Source of the DNA: Paramecium tetraurelia
Lineage: Eukaryota > Ciliophora > Oligohymenophorea > Peniculida > Parameciidae
Assembly: GCF_000165425.1 (NCBI RefSeq)
Contig: NW_001799566.1
Coordinates: forward strand, 186,001 to 250,000
Length of the DNA: 64,000 bases
Reading direction: 5' to 3'
Shown: positions 35,410-47,687 of the stretch, in pieces
Layout: the number at the start of each line of letters is the position of its first letter
How positions within the stretch are numbered: the stretch's first letter is position 1
Position numbers and translations under genes: made by a program
The notes under the pieces: generated by a model
What the model saw: only the letters and a program-made list of their open reading frames with translations
The model's database searches: none
What the model was told of the DNA's origin: nothing

Positions 35410-36337
35410 TCAATCTATCCAATCTACCTATTTGTTTTCTTTTATTTTATTTTGCTCACATAATTCTTCAAGTTATTTTATTATCTAATCTATCATTGGA
35501 CGCACACTTTGAGATGGGTGAATCATTTATTTCATTAAAGATAAAACAGATTTGTCTATTGCGATCTTTTCGATTTTATTTAATATCTCTGCTTAATCAA
35601 CTCCATAATTCATTATTTGATCTCTTATTTTCTCTCCTTCAAACATAATTATATAGAAGTACCTTCAAACAATTACTCCTTTGTGAAGATTTCATAAAAT
35701 ACACATCCCAACGACCATATATCCACTTTATTATTTATGATCACTTTATCTTGAATCATTTCTATAGCCTAAAAAGCTGGAGTTCCAATATTCTATATTA
35801 TTTCTTAATTTTAAGTTCTCACAAACCCCATATCACATAACTTGAATGAGTTATCAATTAATAAAAAGTTCTCAGGTTTGATGTCACAATGAATCAAACC
35901 GAGCGAATGAAATTCTTGAACACAGTAACTAATCTTTAGATTGCAAACAGAATTACCTTTTTACAAAGGTTTATCTTTTCTGAATCTAAAAAGTTTTATT
36001 ATTATTGAATGTATCTATAAAGATCTAAAGTACCTAATTCCATTACAATTATGTAATATTTTTCATATTCAAAATGATCAAAAAACCTTATTATGTGTTT
36101 ATGGGTTTATTTCTCTATTAGTTTATTGATTATATCAATCTCATTCTAACTTCTTCTAAATAGCAATTTAAGAGCGACTAATTTCTCAATTTTCATTTAA
36201 TGAATCTGGACAGCTTCAAATACATAACCTTCATAACCCTCTCCAATTATCTTTCTGAATTAATATTACTTATCAGGTTTATTAATATTCGATATAGTTT
36301 TGTTGATGAAATATCGAGGAGTAATTCTTTGCTGCAT
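35410..36337 (-). CDS. Divergent protein kinase with altered HRD, DFG and APE motifs
   Basis: About 292 residues, essentially a bare kinase domain, two introns (23 and 26 bases). Present are the glycine loop IGEGYEGYVFEA, the lysine in VALKLLF, LIHCDIKPENFLL for the catalytic loop, LCDMGFVR for the metal-binding loop, GTPAFQAIEMI for the activation-segment end, and VDIWSLGCVFYE. The Arg of HRD is Cys, the Phe of DFG is Met, and APE reads AIE. The catalytic Asp, the Lys/Asn of KPEN and the metal-binding Asp remain, so it could still be active. The missing Arg of HRD suggests no activation-loop phosphorylation control (known for non-RD kinases). It resembles NEK/ULK-type ciliate kinases in size, but the family is uncertain. 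Confidence 0.85.
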
Positions 36338-36653
36338 GTATTTTAAAAATAATTCTAAAAATATAATTTCTAAATTAGTTAATTATTATAAATAAAAACA
36401 TTGAATTCTCTAACAAATACAACCATATTGCTCACTTATATATTTGATGGATATATGTTGGAAATCTCTTTCTTTGTTAACATAAATTTCAATTGAAAGA
36501 GCTAATGAATTTGAGTATAAACATCGTATCTACTAGTTTAAAGTGAAAATTACATTAAATTGTTATTATGCTAGAGCTAATTAAATAGGAAGTTTATGGT
36601 TATACTAAATATATTAAATAACAATTGACATATCAATATATATATAATCTATT
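36338..36653. other. Spacer
   Basis: The 316 bases are AT-rich. They lie upstream of the minus-strand kinase start and downstream of the minus-strand PDI stop. No gene or motif recognised. Confidence 0.5.
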
Positions 36654-38130
36654 TCACAAATCATCATGATGTCCTCCTTTACTATCATCATGGAATTCAT
36701 AATTTGAATGTTCCTTAATAAAGGAGATCAATCTTTCCCTTTGTATTTTATTAACCTTTTGGATGAACTTGGCGTAGTTTTTGTTTCCTTTGTATAATCT
36801 GATCTTATAGATATCTGTGGGGTCTGAGAAATCACTGAATTCATTTTGAGTTACATCTGCAACAGCAAATTTGACTTTGCTTATTTGAGTGATCAACTTG
36901 GCTATTTCAGCGAATTCAGGTAGGAGGGATAGACTAGAATAAATAGATTGATTACTGTTCAGAGTCATACGAATTGTAATAAAAAATGACCCAATCCTCC
37001 GGTGAGTTGATAACTTTTTAATAAGAATTGCCTGTGAGTATTTCAACATGTTGTGAATAATTTGGATTATCCAATTTTTAAGATTTGTAATGTTTTTGAG
37101 CTTTTCCATTTTTGAAATCAAGAATAAATTAGTCTATATTCTGTTTAGTAAATGCTGAGTTGAATTTGTATTTATAGACTCCGTATTTTTGTAGACCAAA
37201 TAGGGCTGGTGTTCCAGTGAAATCACCGATTTATTTTTGGAGTTCAGGGAACAATTGATTAGTGACACTGCATTTAATAAACAAAAGGTGATCTTCATGA
37301 GGGTGATCAAGACTAATGGATTTGAGTGCATCATGAGCATTTCTGTCCTTCATTTGTGTTTCATCAACCAATAATATGAGTGTGGATCTGTCTTGTTTGA
37401 AGATCTTCTTGGCAACATCTTCGTTATATTCTTAGAGTCTCTGGAACCAGTTGGTTTCAATGAAGGCCTTTAAATCAGCAACCTTAATCTACTTTGGTTG
37501 ATAAACGACTGGAGATTTGTCATATTTCTTGTAGGCGACCAAAGAATCAGTAGGACCAAACCCTAATTCTTATTACACATTTTCGATAAAGGTGTGATAG
37601 AATTCCAGATTTCCATATGCATGACTATAATCCTTGTATCTTTTGTATCCTCTGTCCTCTTGGTTTTCAGCCATGTAGAGAAACATCAATTGGCTTGAGG
37701 ATATCTGATCTCTGATTTATTGGATGGTTGTCAATTCCTTGGTGCCTGGATTAAGTTGTTCATACATCCACATGATAACACTGTCACTGGTTCTGGGTCC
37801 TTCGAATTTCTTGTATTTTTTGCCATGCTCCTGGGACAAGATCACAGAAGGAAATCCATTGACTTCGAATTGTTTGGCTATGTCTTTATGATTGTGGCCA
37901 TCAACTTTGGCAAAGACGAAGCCCTCTTCTTTTAATTGCTTGGCTGCCTTTTCGACTTCAGGCTGGAATCTTTCGCAATGGCCACATTGAGGAGTGTAGA
38001 AGAAGATCATGGAGATTTCATTTTTATCGAAGAATTGTTTGGAATTCTTGTCAAAGACTACGTGTAAATCATTTTCCTCTTTTGCTTGAGCATAGAGAAT
38101 CAAAATAGATAACGCAATTTGGAAATACAT
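36654..38130 (-). CDS. Protein disulfide isomerase with one active site and a second, cysteine-less thioredoxin domain
   Basis: About 484 residues, one 22-base intron. The N-terminal 16 residues (MYFQIALSILILYAQA) form a signal peptide. The first thioredoxin domain has FFYTPQCGHCERFQPEVEKA, the CGHC active site. Then come two domains without cysteine pairs, and a last thioredoxin-like domain (DWVIFYYNSYDSE, later VKFAVADVTQNEFSDFSDPT) in which the CxxC site is absent. The C-terminus HHDDL resembles an ER-retention signal of the KDEL type, though the variant is unusual. Family role: makes and rearranges disulfide bonds in the ER. The layout a-b-b'-a' with a dead a' domain suggests a specialised or chaperone-like PDI. 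The intron lies inside the a' domain. Confidence 0.92.
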
Positions 38131-38241
38131 AAATTAAAAATGTATACGTATGTTTCTAGAATATTTTAATAATTATGTTACTTTAAATCTGTGTTCTGGC
38201 AATCGCTCTTTCATTATCCTTGGCCTAAGAAGATTCAGAAT

Positions 38242-39638
38242 ATGAACTAAAGACTAAGTCGAAACGTTAAACATATGATGACCCAGTATTAACTCTATTT
38301 TGAATAGGCAGGATCCTTATAGAAACCTGATTTAGTGGTTGAAGGATGGCAAAGCAGAAGTCTCTAAAGTGTAAATCGAAGTCAAGAGCGAAGGTTATAG
38401 GACACTCAGGGCATCTCAATTTATTCGTTAAGGAGAGTGGGTACTCTTCATTCCTCGCACTCACTATCTTTCATTGGAGGAAGTCAAGAAGAGTTGTCTC
38501 ATCAACAGAAAGATGATTCAACTCAACTACATCCCCAACAACATCCAGACCTACTTTGTTAATCACTTACTTCAGGAGAATAGAAGGTAAATGGAGTATT
38601 CCATTCAAATAGACAAAATTCCTTTTGGAAACCCTACATCGACGTGTTGCCAAAAGACGTGAGTGGATTTCCAACCTACTTTGATGCAGAGTAAGATGCA
38701 CTACTGAAGGGATCCCCAACTCTATTCACAGTCATGAATCAAAGAAAAATATTCAGAGAGGAATACGATAATCTGAAGGAGGCCGTGAAAGAATTCTAAA
38801 GATACGGATATACCTACAATGATTTCATTAAATTCAGAATTCTCACCATATCTCGTAGTTTCCCTGTCTACATAGGTGAGAATGAATAACAGTAATTATT
38901 GGTTCCTTTGGCTGGTATATATTACCATTTAGACTAGACTTCGTCAATCACGACAATAATGGATTTCTGTAATATGGGTATTCTCCAGATGCAGATGGAT
39001 TCTTTATGTAGGCAGTCAGAAATATTTAAAAAGGAGAAGAACTATTTTATAATTACGGTCAATGGTCAAACAAATACTTTTTTATGAATTACGGTTTTGC
39101 CAGTCTGACAAATCCAATGAATCAATTTGACTTTGATGTTTGTTTGGATAGAAATGACAGGTTGTTCAATCTCAAAGTCGATTTGACTGGAGGAAACATC
39201 TGTTGGGGAAATAGACTAGTCAATGAAACTGATCACGACACTTTCAGACAAGCATTGGCTACTGTCAGATTTGCTTAAATATCTAAATTGGATGATTTCT
39301 TATAATTGGAGGAAGATGTTGAAAACTACAATTAATTTTGGCCAGGATGGCACACTACACCAAAAACTATTGCCTTAGAAAAGGCTACATTCAAGGCCTT
39401 TAAAGAATTACTAGTTTCTGAATTGGCTAATTTTGCTAGTTCTATTGAAGATGATCAAAGAAGATTGAATGATCCTTCCACTCCGGAGTTTAGAAGACAT
39501 ATCATTATGTTGACTATGAGGGAAAAGTAAATCATTAAGAAGAACATTGAAGTTTGTGATATGATGTTGTCTGTTATTGATAAGACTTCAGAAGTATTCA
39601 TTCATTATTATAAATTTAGTAATTAAAGGATTTAATGA
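38242..39638 (+). CDS. SET-domain protein of the SETD3/Rubisco-LSMT family
   Basis: About 441 residues, three introns (22, 26 and 23 bases). The N-SET part reads YRTLRASQFIRQGEWVLFIP. The SET core contains RSFPVYIGENEQ, then LLVPLADFVNHDNNG, then QKGEELFYNYGQWSN with FFMNYGFA. NHD and GEExxxxYG are the substrate/SAM-binding motifs of this family. A helical LSMT C-terminal domain follows (FLQLEEDVENYNQFWPG and a stretch ending DMMLSVIDKTSEV). SETD3 methylates actin His73, while plant members methylate Lys on Rubisco or aldolase; the substrate here is unknown. The start chosen (MNQRLSRNVKHMMTQQ) depends on the first 22-base intron, which removes an in-frame TGA. An alternative is the later ATG-ATG at 38275-38280. 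Confidence 0.87.
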
Positions 39639-40275
39639 GATATTACAATTACAGAGAAATAGCACGATTTGTAAATAGCGAAATCATTCCAATGAAATTA
39701 GAAGAAGAAGGACTTGCATGATTAATATAATGTTTAATAAATATATATATTACCATTAAAATTGTCTTTTTCTATTTCAGAATTTTCAATTATAAAATTT
39801 ATAAGTTTTTTGATGTTGAATAGTTGAAAGAAAAGACAAAATAAGATGATGAAAGGTATGAAAGGAGGAGAACATCACCTTAGGCATTGAGAAGGAATAG
39901 GTGTTAAATTTATTGGCTAAGGTATAATATTTACTGTATTAGAGAAAAAGAGGTTATTAATAGGAGTTTAGAAGAAAGATGTATTAATAATATGAGCAGT
40001 TTTTTGAGAAAGTTATCTTTAAATCAAAGGATTGATAAAAACGACTAAGAAAATGATGAAATTGCAATAAAAGAATTGATTGATTGATTGTTATGAGCGA
40101 TGCAATAAAAAAGATGGGGAATAGAGAAAAACCGAGAAAGTTGAATAAATCAATGTTCAATGAAGTAATCCCTCAACTATAGACTTAATTAATATACTAA
40201 AATATAAGCAGAAATCTACAAGTTCATTGTTATATAAAATAATAAATTGAAGCTTGTCATTCAATATATAAATGA
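39635..40275 (+). pseudogene. Coding-like stretch with broken frame, unresolved
   Basis: A plus-strand frame starts MRYYNYREIARFVNSEIIP at 39635, hits TGA at 39719, then stays open to a TGA at 40085 with protein-like text (YKFFDVEQLKEKTKQDDERY and later LEERCINNMSSFLRKLSLNQ). A second frame from an ATG at 40093 gives 60 residues (MSDAIKKMGNREKPRKLNK and so on). No intron with GT..AG joins them convincingly. This may be a decayed gene or one with introns I missed. It begins at the last codons of the SET gene, so a missed 3' exon of that gene is also possible. Confidence 0.3.
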
Positions 40276-40568
40276 TAAGAATGATTACAAACATAAAGAA
40301 ATACAAGAAACTAAATATTAAAATGAAGTTATTCAAAAGAATATATCTGGTTTATTCATAGAATTAATATATACAGGAGTTATTAAAAATAAGAGAAATA
40401 CAAAATATTTGAAATTTTATAAAGGATGAATTATAAAGTTTATAATAATTTAAATAGGAATTTTATAAATTTTTAGCGAAGGAAAAGAAGGTCATTGATT
40501 TATAATTTAGAATAAATTTAAAGATCTTTATATCATTCTTTAGTAATATACAAATTATTCAATCATCT

Positions 40569-40859
40569 TCATCGTTAGCTTTATTGTTGCCTATTGTATT
40601 ATTCTTTTTCAGATAAAATTTATTTTCTAGGAGAGATAAAAGATAGGAATGCATAAGTAAGCATCAACAACACCAAAATTGTGGTCAATCCTTGAATTGA
40701 TGGGCCTGTGGATGTCATTGATGGATTAGCTAAAATGATAATATGATAAGAATTACTTATGTCGCCATTTTCATTTTACAGTGGATTGAGATTGGCAAGT
40801 GATTAGTAGATGCGATTGGCATGATTAACTATGGTTTCACATAAATCATTGTTGCTCAT
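40569..40859 (-). CDS. Small single-pass membrane protein (SMIM14-like?)
   Basis: About 87 residues, one proposed 27-base intron. Order: an N-terminal helical part (SNNDLCETIVNHANRIYQSL), a Ser/Thr-rich spacer, one membrane helix (LTTILVLLMLTYAFLSFI), then a short basic/Gln-rich tail (SPRKQILSEKEQYNRQQ). Size and layout resemble SMIM14, a small ER membrane protein with an N-terminal helix, one TM segment and a polar tail, but no diagnostic cysteine motif (CECxC) is present. The intron is a multiple of three without TGA, so the spliced and unspliced forms are both possible proteins. Real but uncertain. Confidence 0.5.
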
Positions 40860-41147
40860 TTTCAAAAAATAAATTATTAAATTTTCCAGAAAATAGAAAT
40901 CGCTTTATATTCTACAAAGATGTACACATCATACAATTCATACATTTAATTAAAATTCTGATTATTATATAAAATTCTGATTAATTTATTATTTTCTATG
41001 AAATCAACAAAATGATGTCATTAAATTATGGATACGTAATAAGTGTTGCCTAATAAAATCTTAATGCAATTCGATTAATTTTATATAACCTATATTAAAG
41101 TAATAAATTGTAATATTAATTGCGAAATAGTATGTAATAAAATCTTT

Positions 41148-42430
41148 ATGGAAGAGTAAGTGTACATATCTGATGATGAAACATATTATTTAAAACATTC
41201 AACCAAAAAGATTCTTATAATATATATTATGGACTATCAAATATAGAATAGATTTGACTTCAAGAGCGGGTAATTCTAGAATGGGAAGTGAAATATGATG
41301 AAACTCAATTACTTTTCCAGAATAATTAAATTAGAGTGTTTTTAATTAGCAAGATAACATATTTAAGTTAAAGAGGAATAATAAGTGGTATCTGCATTCT
41401 TTCTATTGATGATAAGAATATACAAGGACATATAATGTAGAATTGTAGTTGAAAAACAAATTAATAGCTAATGAAATAAGTGAAATGGAGGTAAATTGGT
41501 TCAATACTTGTCAATTGTTCATTTCTTTTATGGGTAGTACACATTCACACAACTTGCAAGTTGCTATTTATAACAGTTATAAGAATCAATAAAAATAAAA
41601 AAATAGCAACTATAAGATGTTACGATTTAATGAAATCGAATATTACAAGGGCAAAATATATGGGAAAAGAGGGAACTTTCCTCGACTTTGGGTTGAAGTT
41701 GAATGTGGTCGAGTTATAATACTGGAAAAGCCTTTGCACTTTTATAAATTTTAGAATTTCTTTATAATAAGATCTGATTAAATTATTGAAGAAATCAGTA
41801 GAAAATATATTAATCAGACAAAGATGTGAAGAAGGAACATTTTTAAGGGGAATATTAAGATGAAGAATCTGTTCAAAATACAATTGATAAGGACATATGG
41901 TTACAGATAATGGTTACATATTGGCGATATAGATAAATTGGACAAAAAAGAAAATTTCACTATCACTGAAAGGATTAAAGAATTAATAATAACTGCAAGT
42001 AGTGCAAATATGACACTAATTTAGATTTAATCTAAAGTTAAAAGGACAATGACAATACTATTTATCTAATTTTATGATTATTTGTGATAAAAGAAAGTAT
42101 CTTACAATATTGTTAACATTAAAATATCATTTCAAACTTAAAGGAACATAATTATTTAATGGTTATAAAATTCGCTAAATATAGATGTTATTAAAGTTCT
42201 GAAGAAAATTGGTTTCAAAGGCAACAAAGATCCCATCCCTTTGATTTATTAATTAAATTAATAAACTATGCAAATATTTGATTTGATTATACAATCAAGT
42301 CATTTTAAAGTTGAATATATTATAAATGAACTCTTTTTCTTATTGATTTCATTACCGATGGAGGAGAATTGACTCAAATTCAAAGAAGAGTGGTTGTAGA
42401 TTTGATGGATCAACGAAATTGAGAAAATTT
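41148..42430 (+). pseudogene. Decayed gene with several in-frame TGA codons and frame jumps
   Basis: The stretch has coding-like composition (G-richer than spacers) on the plus strand. One frame reads YYLKHSTKKILIIY at the start. Another reads ILEWEVKYDETQLLFQNNQI. A third runs over about 1 kb with blocks such as NEISEMEVNWFNTCQLFISF, RFNEIEYYKGKIYGKRG, GYRQWLHIGDIDKLDKKEN and IDVIKVLKKIGFKGNKD, but has TGA at several points. A 29-base intron joins the second and third frames. The other breaks have no intron solution. The number of TGAs in the third frame is about what chance would give over 430 codons, so I treat this as a probable, not certain, pseudogene. No family recognised. Confidence 0.33.
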
Positions 42431-42477
42431 GATAGGATGACAAATTGTGAAATTATTTATAAAATATTGTAAAATCT

Positions 42478-44033
<1,556 letters not shown>

Positions 44034-44111
44034 TTATATACCAATTAATATCAATCAATTTTGTATTCTCTTATTTATAATTTAAAAGTATATCAAAATT
44101 AATCAGATTTT

Positions 44112-45112
44112 TCACTATGCATCCTAAAACACACCATCCTTCCAAACACCAGTCTATAAAATACTTATGATGATTTCTTATTTACCTGCGTAACCTATTT
44201 ATTATTCACCAAAATTCCTTATCCATTTTGAACTCCATGCTACCATTCCCCATCATAATAAGTATTTGAATTCCAGTAATACGTCCCTTTCCCATGTTTT
44301 TATCCCTAGTAATATTGTCCAACGTATTTCCTCCCCTTCAAACAAAACGTACCTTGTCCATGCATAAGGCTCTCCTCCCATTACCCTTCGTATCTCTAAA
44401 ATCTTACTAATACAATTACTTTATCAACTTCCCACACACATAAACCAAACCCACTCTAAATATCTTATTTCCATTCTCCATCATACATAGTACCATCTTT
44501 TCTCTTCAGTATTCCCTTCCCTTATTTCATTCCTTTTTCAAATTGCCCAGTGTAAGAATTACCATTAAACCTATCTCAATTTATTCCTTACTCGGTTAGT
44601 TAACCGTAGCCATGGTATAGTCCATTCATGAATTCTCCAGTATAGGAACTCCCACTAACCTAAAAATGACTCCCTTAACTTAGTTGCCCATTAACAAACT
44701 GCCCTTCAAAAATATCGCCTTTGGCCGTCCACAGTTTACCTTTTCCATTAGGAGCCTTATCTTTCCACTGTCCTTCATATCTAGTACCATCTTCATCTAG
44801 AAATCATAATTTGTCATTACAAGTCCATTCCAGATATCCTTCCCCACTTGGTAATTTAAATTCATTCTAAATGCAGCTATAATTTACGCACGAGGGTGCT
44901 TAAGAAATTATTTATAAATTGGGCAATTAAGATATTCCAATTTCACTTTTGTTTATTACGTTTTCATCAAGCACACATAGATTTTCGTTAGTAGTATTCT
45001 CATTCGTAATAGTTTTCTCAACTTTATACACATTCTTCCCTTAACACAAACCCATAAGTTGAAAACTTATAATTATTATAAAACTTAAAAAGCAACAAAA
45101 TTTATTTAACAT
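44112..45112 (-). CDS. MORN-repeat protein with N-terminal hydrophobic segment
   Basis: About 299 residues, four introns (24, 21, 24 and 32 bases). The first 24 residues (MLNKFCCFLSFIIIISFQLM) are a signal anchor or signal peptide. From about residue 95 on there are eight MORN units, for example DGTRYEGQWKDKAPNGKGKL, YTGEFMNGLYHGYGQL, YDGEWKQDIQSGFGL and YVGQYYQGQKHGKGTYYW. It ends GVWKDGVFQDAQ. The 24-base intron is a multiple of three and contains the TGA that would otherwise stop the frame, a well-supported case. The hydrophobic start makes it different from the MORN protein at 770-1765. Likely a membrane-tethered or secretory-pathway scaffold. Confidence 0.88.
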
Positions 45113-45450
45113 AGATATTCTATCTAATGAACTATGACATTCTATTCCGAGAAACGCTCGAATTTAGATGAAACACACAGAAATCTATGAAGTTTGTCAA
45201 ATCAATGGTAATTAAGTGCATTAAAATTAGTGGCAATAAAGATTATGGGAAATTACACTATGCGTTTAATGGGTAAATAAAATAATAAACATAACTTAAA
45301 TATTAATCAAGACTTTCTGTGTAATGCATTCAATTCTTTAACATTAACTGTTCCCTCTTTAAACAATATCATACAGAAATATAGATAAAAGATGAAAATA
45401 TAAAAAAAATATTATTTATATGAATATCCAAATAGTATCTATAAAATTCA
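45113..45450. other. Spacer
   Basis: The 338 bases lie between two minus-strand genes (the stop of the 7TM gene and the start of the MORN gene). A long open plus-strand frame crosses here into the 7TM gene, but it is the shadow of that gene's Ser-rich 3' exon and of A/T runs. Confidence 0.5.
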
Positions 45451-46615
45451 TCATCGATTTGTTGAAGAATCGTCTTTTTATATATACGATGAAGTACTGT
45501 CCCTTGCTGAATCAGTATCATTTAGTAGAGAATCTTTTAGTATTTTAGATTCCTAAAATCATTTAAATTTAATTACTTTGATTTTTCCAAATATCAAATT
45601 ATAGATGCTCAACTTTGCAAAGAACATATAGGTGCTTTTTAATGATCTTGGAAGGTTCGGCACTAATTATTGATGGAACGCATAAAAAAACAGTGATGCG
45701 TAATTAAATCCTTGTAGTGCTAGTAACAGTTATGGAATGAACCACAAGACCTATAGGAAGTATCCACAATTCCTTATCCAATCCGTTTAGTAATCTATAA
45801 GTTTCTCCACCATGTTAATTGTCCATAATATTATTAAAGTAATAGGTAAAATATAGAGATTTAATGAGGAGCATTAATCAAACTCATCGGTAAGATTGGT
45901 TCTTATTTTCGATTTTAAACTTCTCACTGAAAAGTGAAATACCAAACTAACAATAAGCAGTATGGTTGTGATTGAGGATTACATCCAGAACAAGCTTCTA
46001 GTAAATGTATCATCAGATCTAACTTCCAGATTGCAGACATAATAGATAAGTTGCTTTTTCCATGAAGTGCCATAATGCTAAAAGTTTGCCCCTATGAGCA
46101 TAGGCAAGCAGATGGCAAATGTAATGAATCCAATTGCAAAATGTATCCAATAAATTTACTTTGTGTTTATTACAAACTTAAGATTTGGATTTAATGTTGA
46201 TTTGATGATATAGCATGAATACAACGAAATCAAGGTTGATGCCAAAAAGGATGAATTAACGAGGTACCCTTATAATTCGCAATCTTACATAATATATACT
46301 CAATTATACATGTTTCATTAATGCAACTTTAAGTGTTATTATCTTGATCAGTCTTGAGTTAGCAATCTAGGCGATCCGGTTTAGCTTACTCATAATAGAT
46401 GAATGGTGTTAGTACTTGTGGTACATAGAAAAATAGCATACAAACGATTTAAGTAAAGAAGAGGCTAGTTATAGTTTTCATATTTACTTAGCAATGAAGT
46501 ATTTCCAGCCTTGTCCTAATAAATATACTATGATGACTCCAACAACTGACAATAAGCCTATGACTATGCAAGAAAACTGAGCAATCAAAATGGGGTTACC
46601 TTCATAGAAATACAT
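45451..46615 (-). CDS. Seven-transmembrane receptor-like protein (class-E/cAR-like)
   Basis: About 365 residues, three introns (23, 20 and 24 bases). Seven hydrophobic segments can be placed: PILIAQFSCIVIGLLSVVGV, FFTQIVCMLFFYVPQVL, SSFLASTLISLYSCYII, IHFAIGFITFAICLPMLIG, SSITTILLIVSLVFHF, LYILPITLIILWTINMV and LQVLWFIPQLLLALQGFNYA. Between segments 2 and 3 is a Cys-containing external loop. The LQGFNYASLFFY motif in helix 7 resembles the LQGF motif of Dictyostelium cAMP and secretin-type receptors. The tail (about 40 residues) is Ser/Thr/Asp-rich, as in receptors regulated by phosphorylation. A G-protein-coupled role is plausible but unproven in ciliates. The last intron joins the tail and removes an early TGA. 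Two tightly packed membrane genes follow upstream. Confidence 0.75.
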
Positions 46616-46718
46616 TAGGTTAATAATTTGTATAAATAAATAATATTATTTAAAAAGATATTAGCCTAATGCAATAAATCATTGATCGTATTTCATCTAT
46701 TTAGTACAGTTTAGAATT

Positions 46719-47605
46719 TCATTACGAGGCCAATTCATAAAGTATCTGAGGATAGATTCTAGAATTTTTATATCTGTTTGTCTAATAGCACTGGCAAATG
46801 GCGAAGCATAAATTGAAAAGGTACAGAAAATCCACTATTAGGTAGTCAATGTACGACTTGTTCACGTAATACTCATATTCCTACTCAAAATATCTATAGC
46901 AAGCATCTTTTCTTATATTAAATATTAAAATACGGGATTCCATTGTTGATATTTGAAAATAAGTAAACGGGATGAGGCTTGCACCATCCTGAGCAATGAT
47001 ATTTTTCTTCTAAAAATGCAATATAAGAAGAGGAGGCCCCTTCAATTTTAATCCACTTTTTGCATTTCTAATAAGAGGTTATATCGCTCATTTGTTTGTT
47101 TGTTGTATAATGTATTCTATTGTTCTCCAAGTAGTCTGAATTCCAGTCTTGGATCTTCTCGATGTAACAAATGCAATCATGTTTACAAAACTGGGTCTCT
47201 GCCCATAATATTTACTCCTTTGTTTTTTGAGCAGCTGGTAATTCGGAGGTCTTACAATCGAATTTATTACTAAACAATTAATCTTTTAAAATAGTTAATG
47301 AGATTGTTATATAGACTGTCAAAACTCCTATAAAAATGATGAAGCAAGAATAAATGAAAATGATACAGAAGTTTGGACAATATGAACTTAATAGGCCAGA
47401 TGCTCCCACTATAATAACTGCAATGCCCACTGAAAATGTAAATACAATTCCCTAAGAATAATTCTTGATTGAATACGTTGCTGTCATTGCTCACATCATC
47501 ACTCAAAGTCACAAACACTTAAGAGATCAGCACAATCCCCAAGATAATAAAGCAAAAGCAGTTTATTCTGATAAACAATTGAATAAACTTTAGGGGCAAA
47601 CACAT
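46719..47605 (-). CDS. Tetraspanin-like four-pass membrane protein
   Basis: About 279 residues, two introns (25 and 22 bases). Four hydrophobic segments: near the N-terminus (INCFCFIILGIVLISQVF), SVGIAVIIVGASGLLSS, CIIFIYSCFIIFIGVLTVYI and, near the C-terminus, LIVDFLYLFNLCFAIC. A large loop of about 130 residues lies between segments 3 and 4 and holds about eight cysteines (FDCKTSE, FCKHDCICY, KCKKW, CSGWCKP, ACYRYF). The topology (short first loop, large Cys-rich second loop) is that of tetraspanins, which organise membrane microdomains. The CCG motif typical of animal tetraspanins is not evident, so tetraspanin-like is as far as I go. Confidence 0.8.
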
Positions 47606-47687
47606 AAACTAAAATTTATTATTATCTATGATTAGAAGAGAGTATTCATTATCAACATAATTCTAAAATATATTTTATTTTGAATCA

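Noticed and set aside
39635-39720. Extra C-terminal exon of the SET gene
   Set aside because: Joining it needs a 21-base intron ending in GAG and gives no family-like C-terminus; kept as an unresolved stretch.
45188-45690. Plus-strand open frame of about 165 codons
   Set aside because: It covers the 3' exon and Ser-rich tail of the 7TM gene in antisense. The minus reading gives a complete receptor-like protein.
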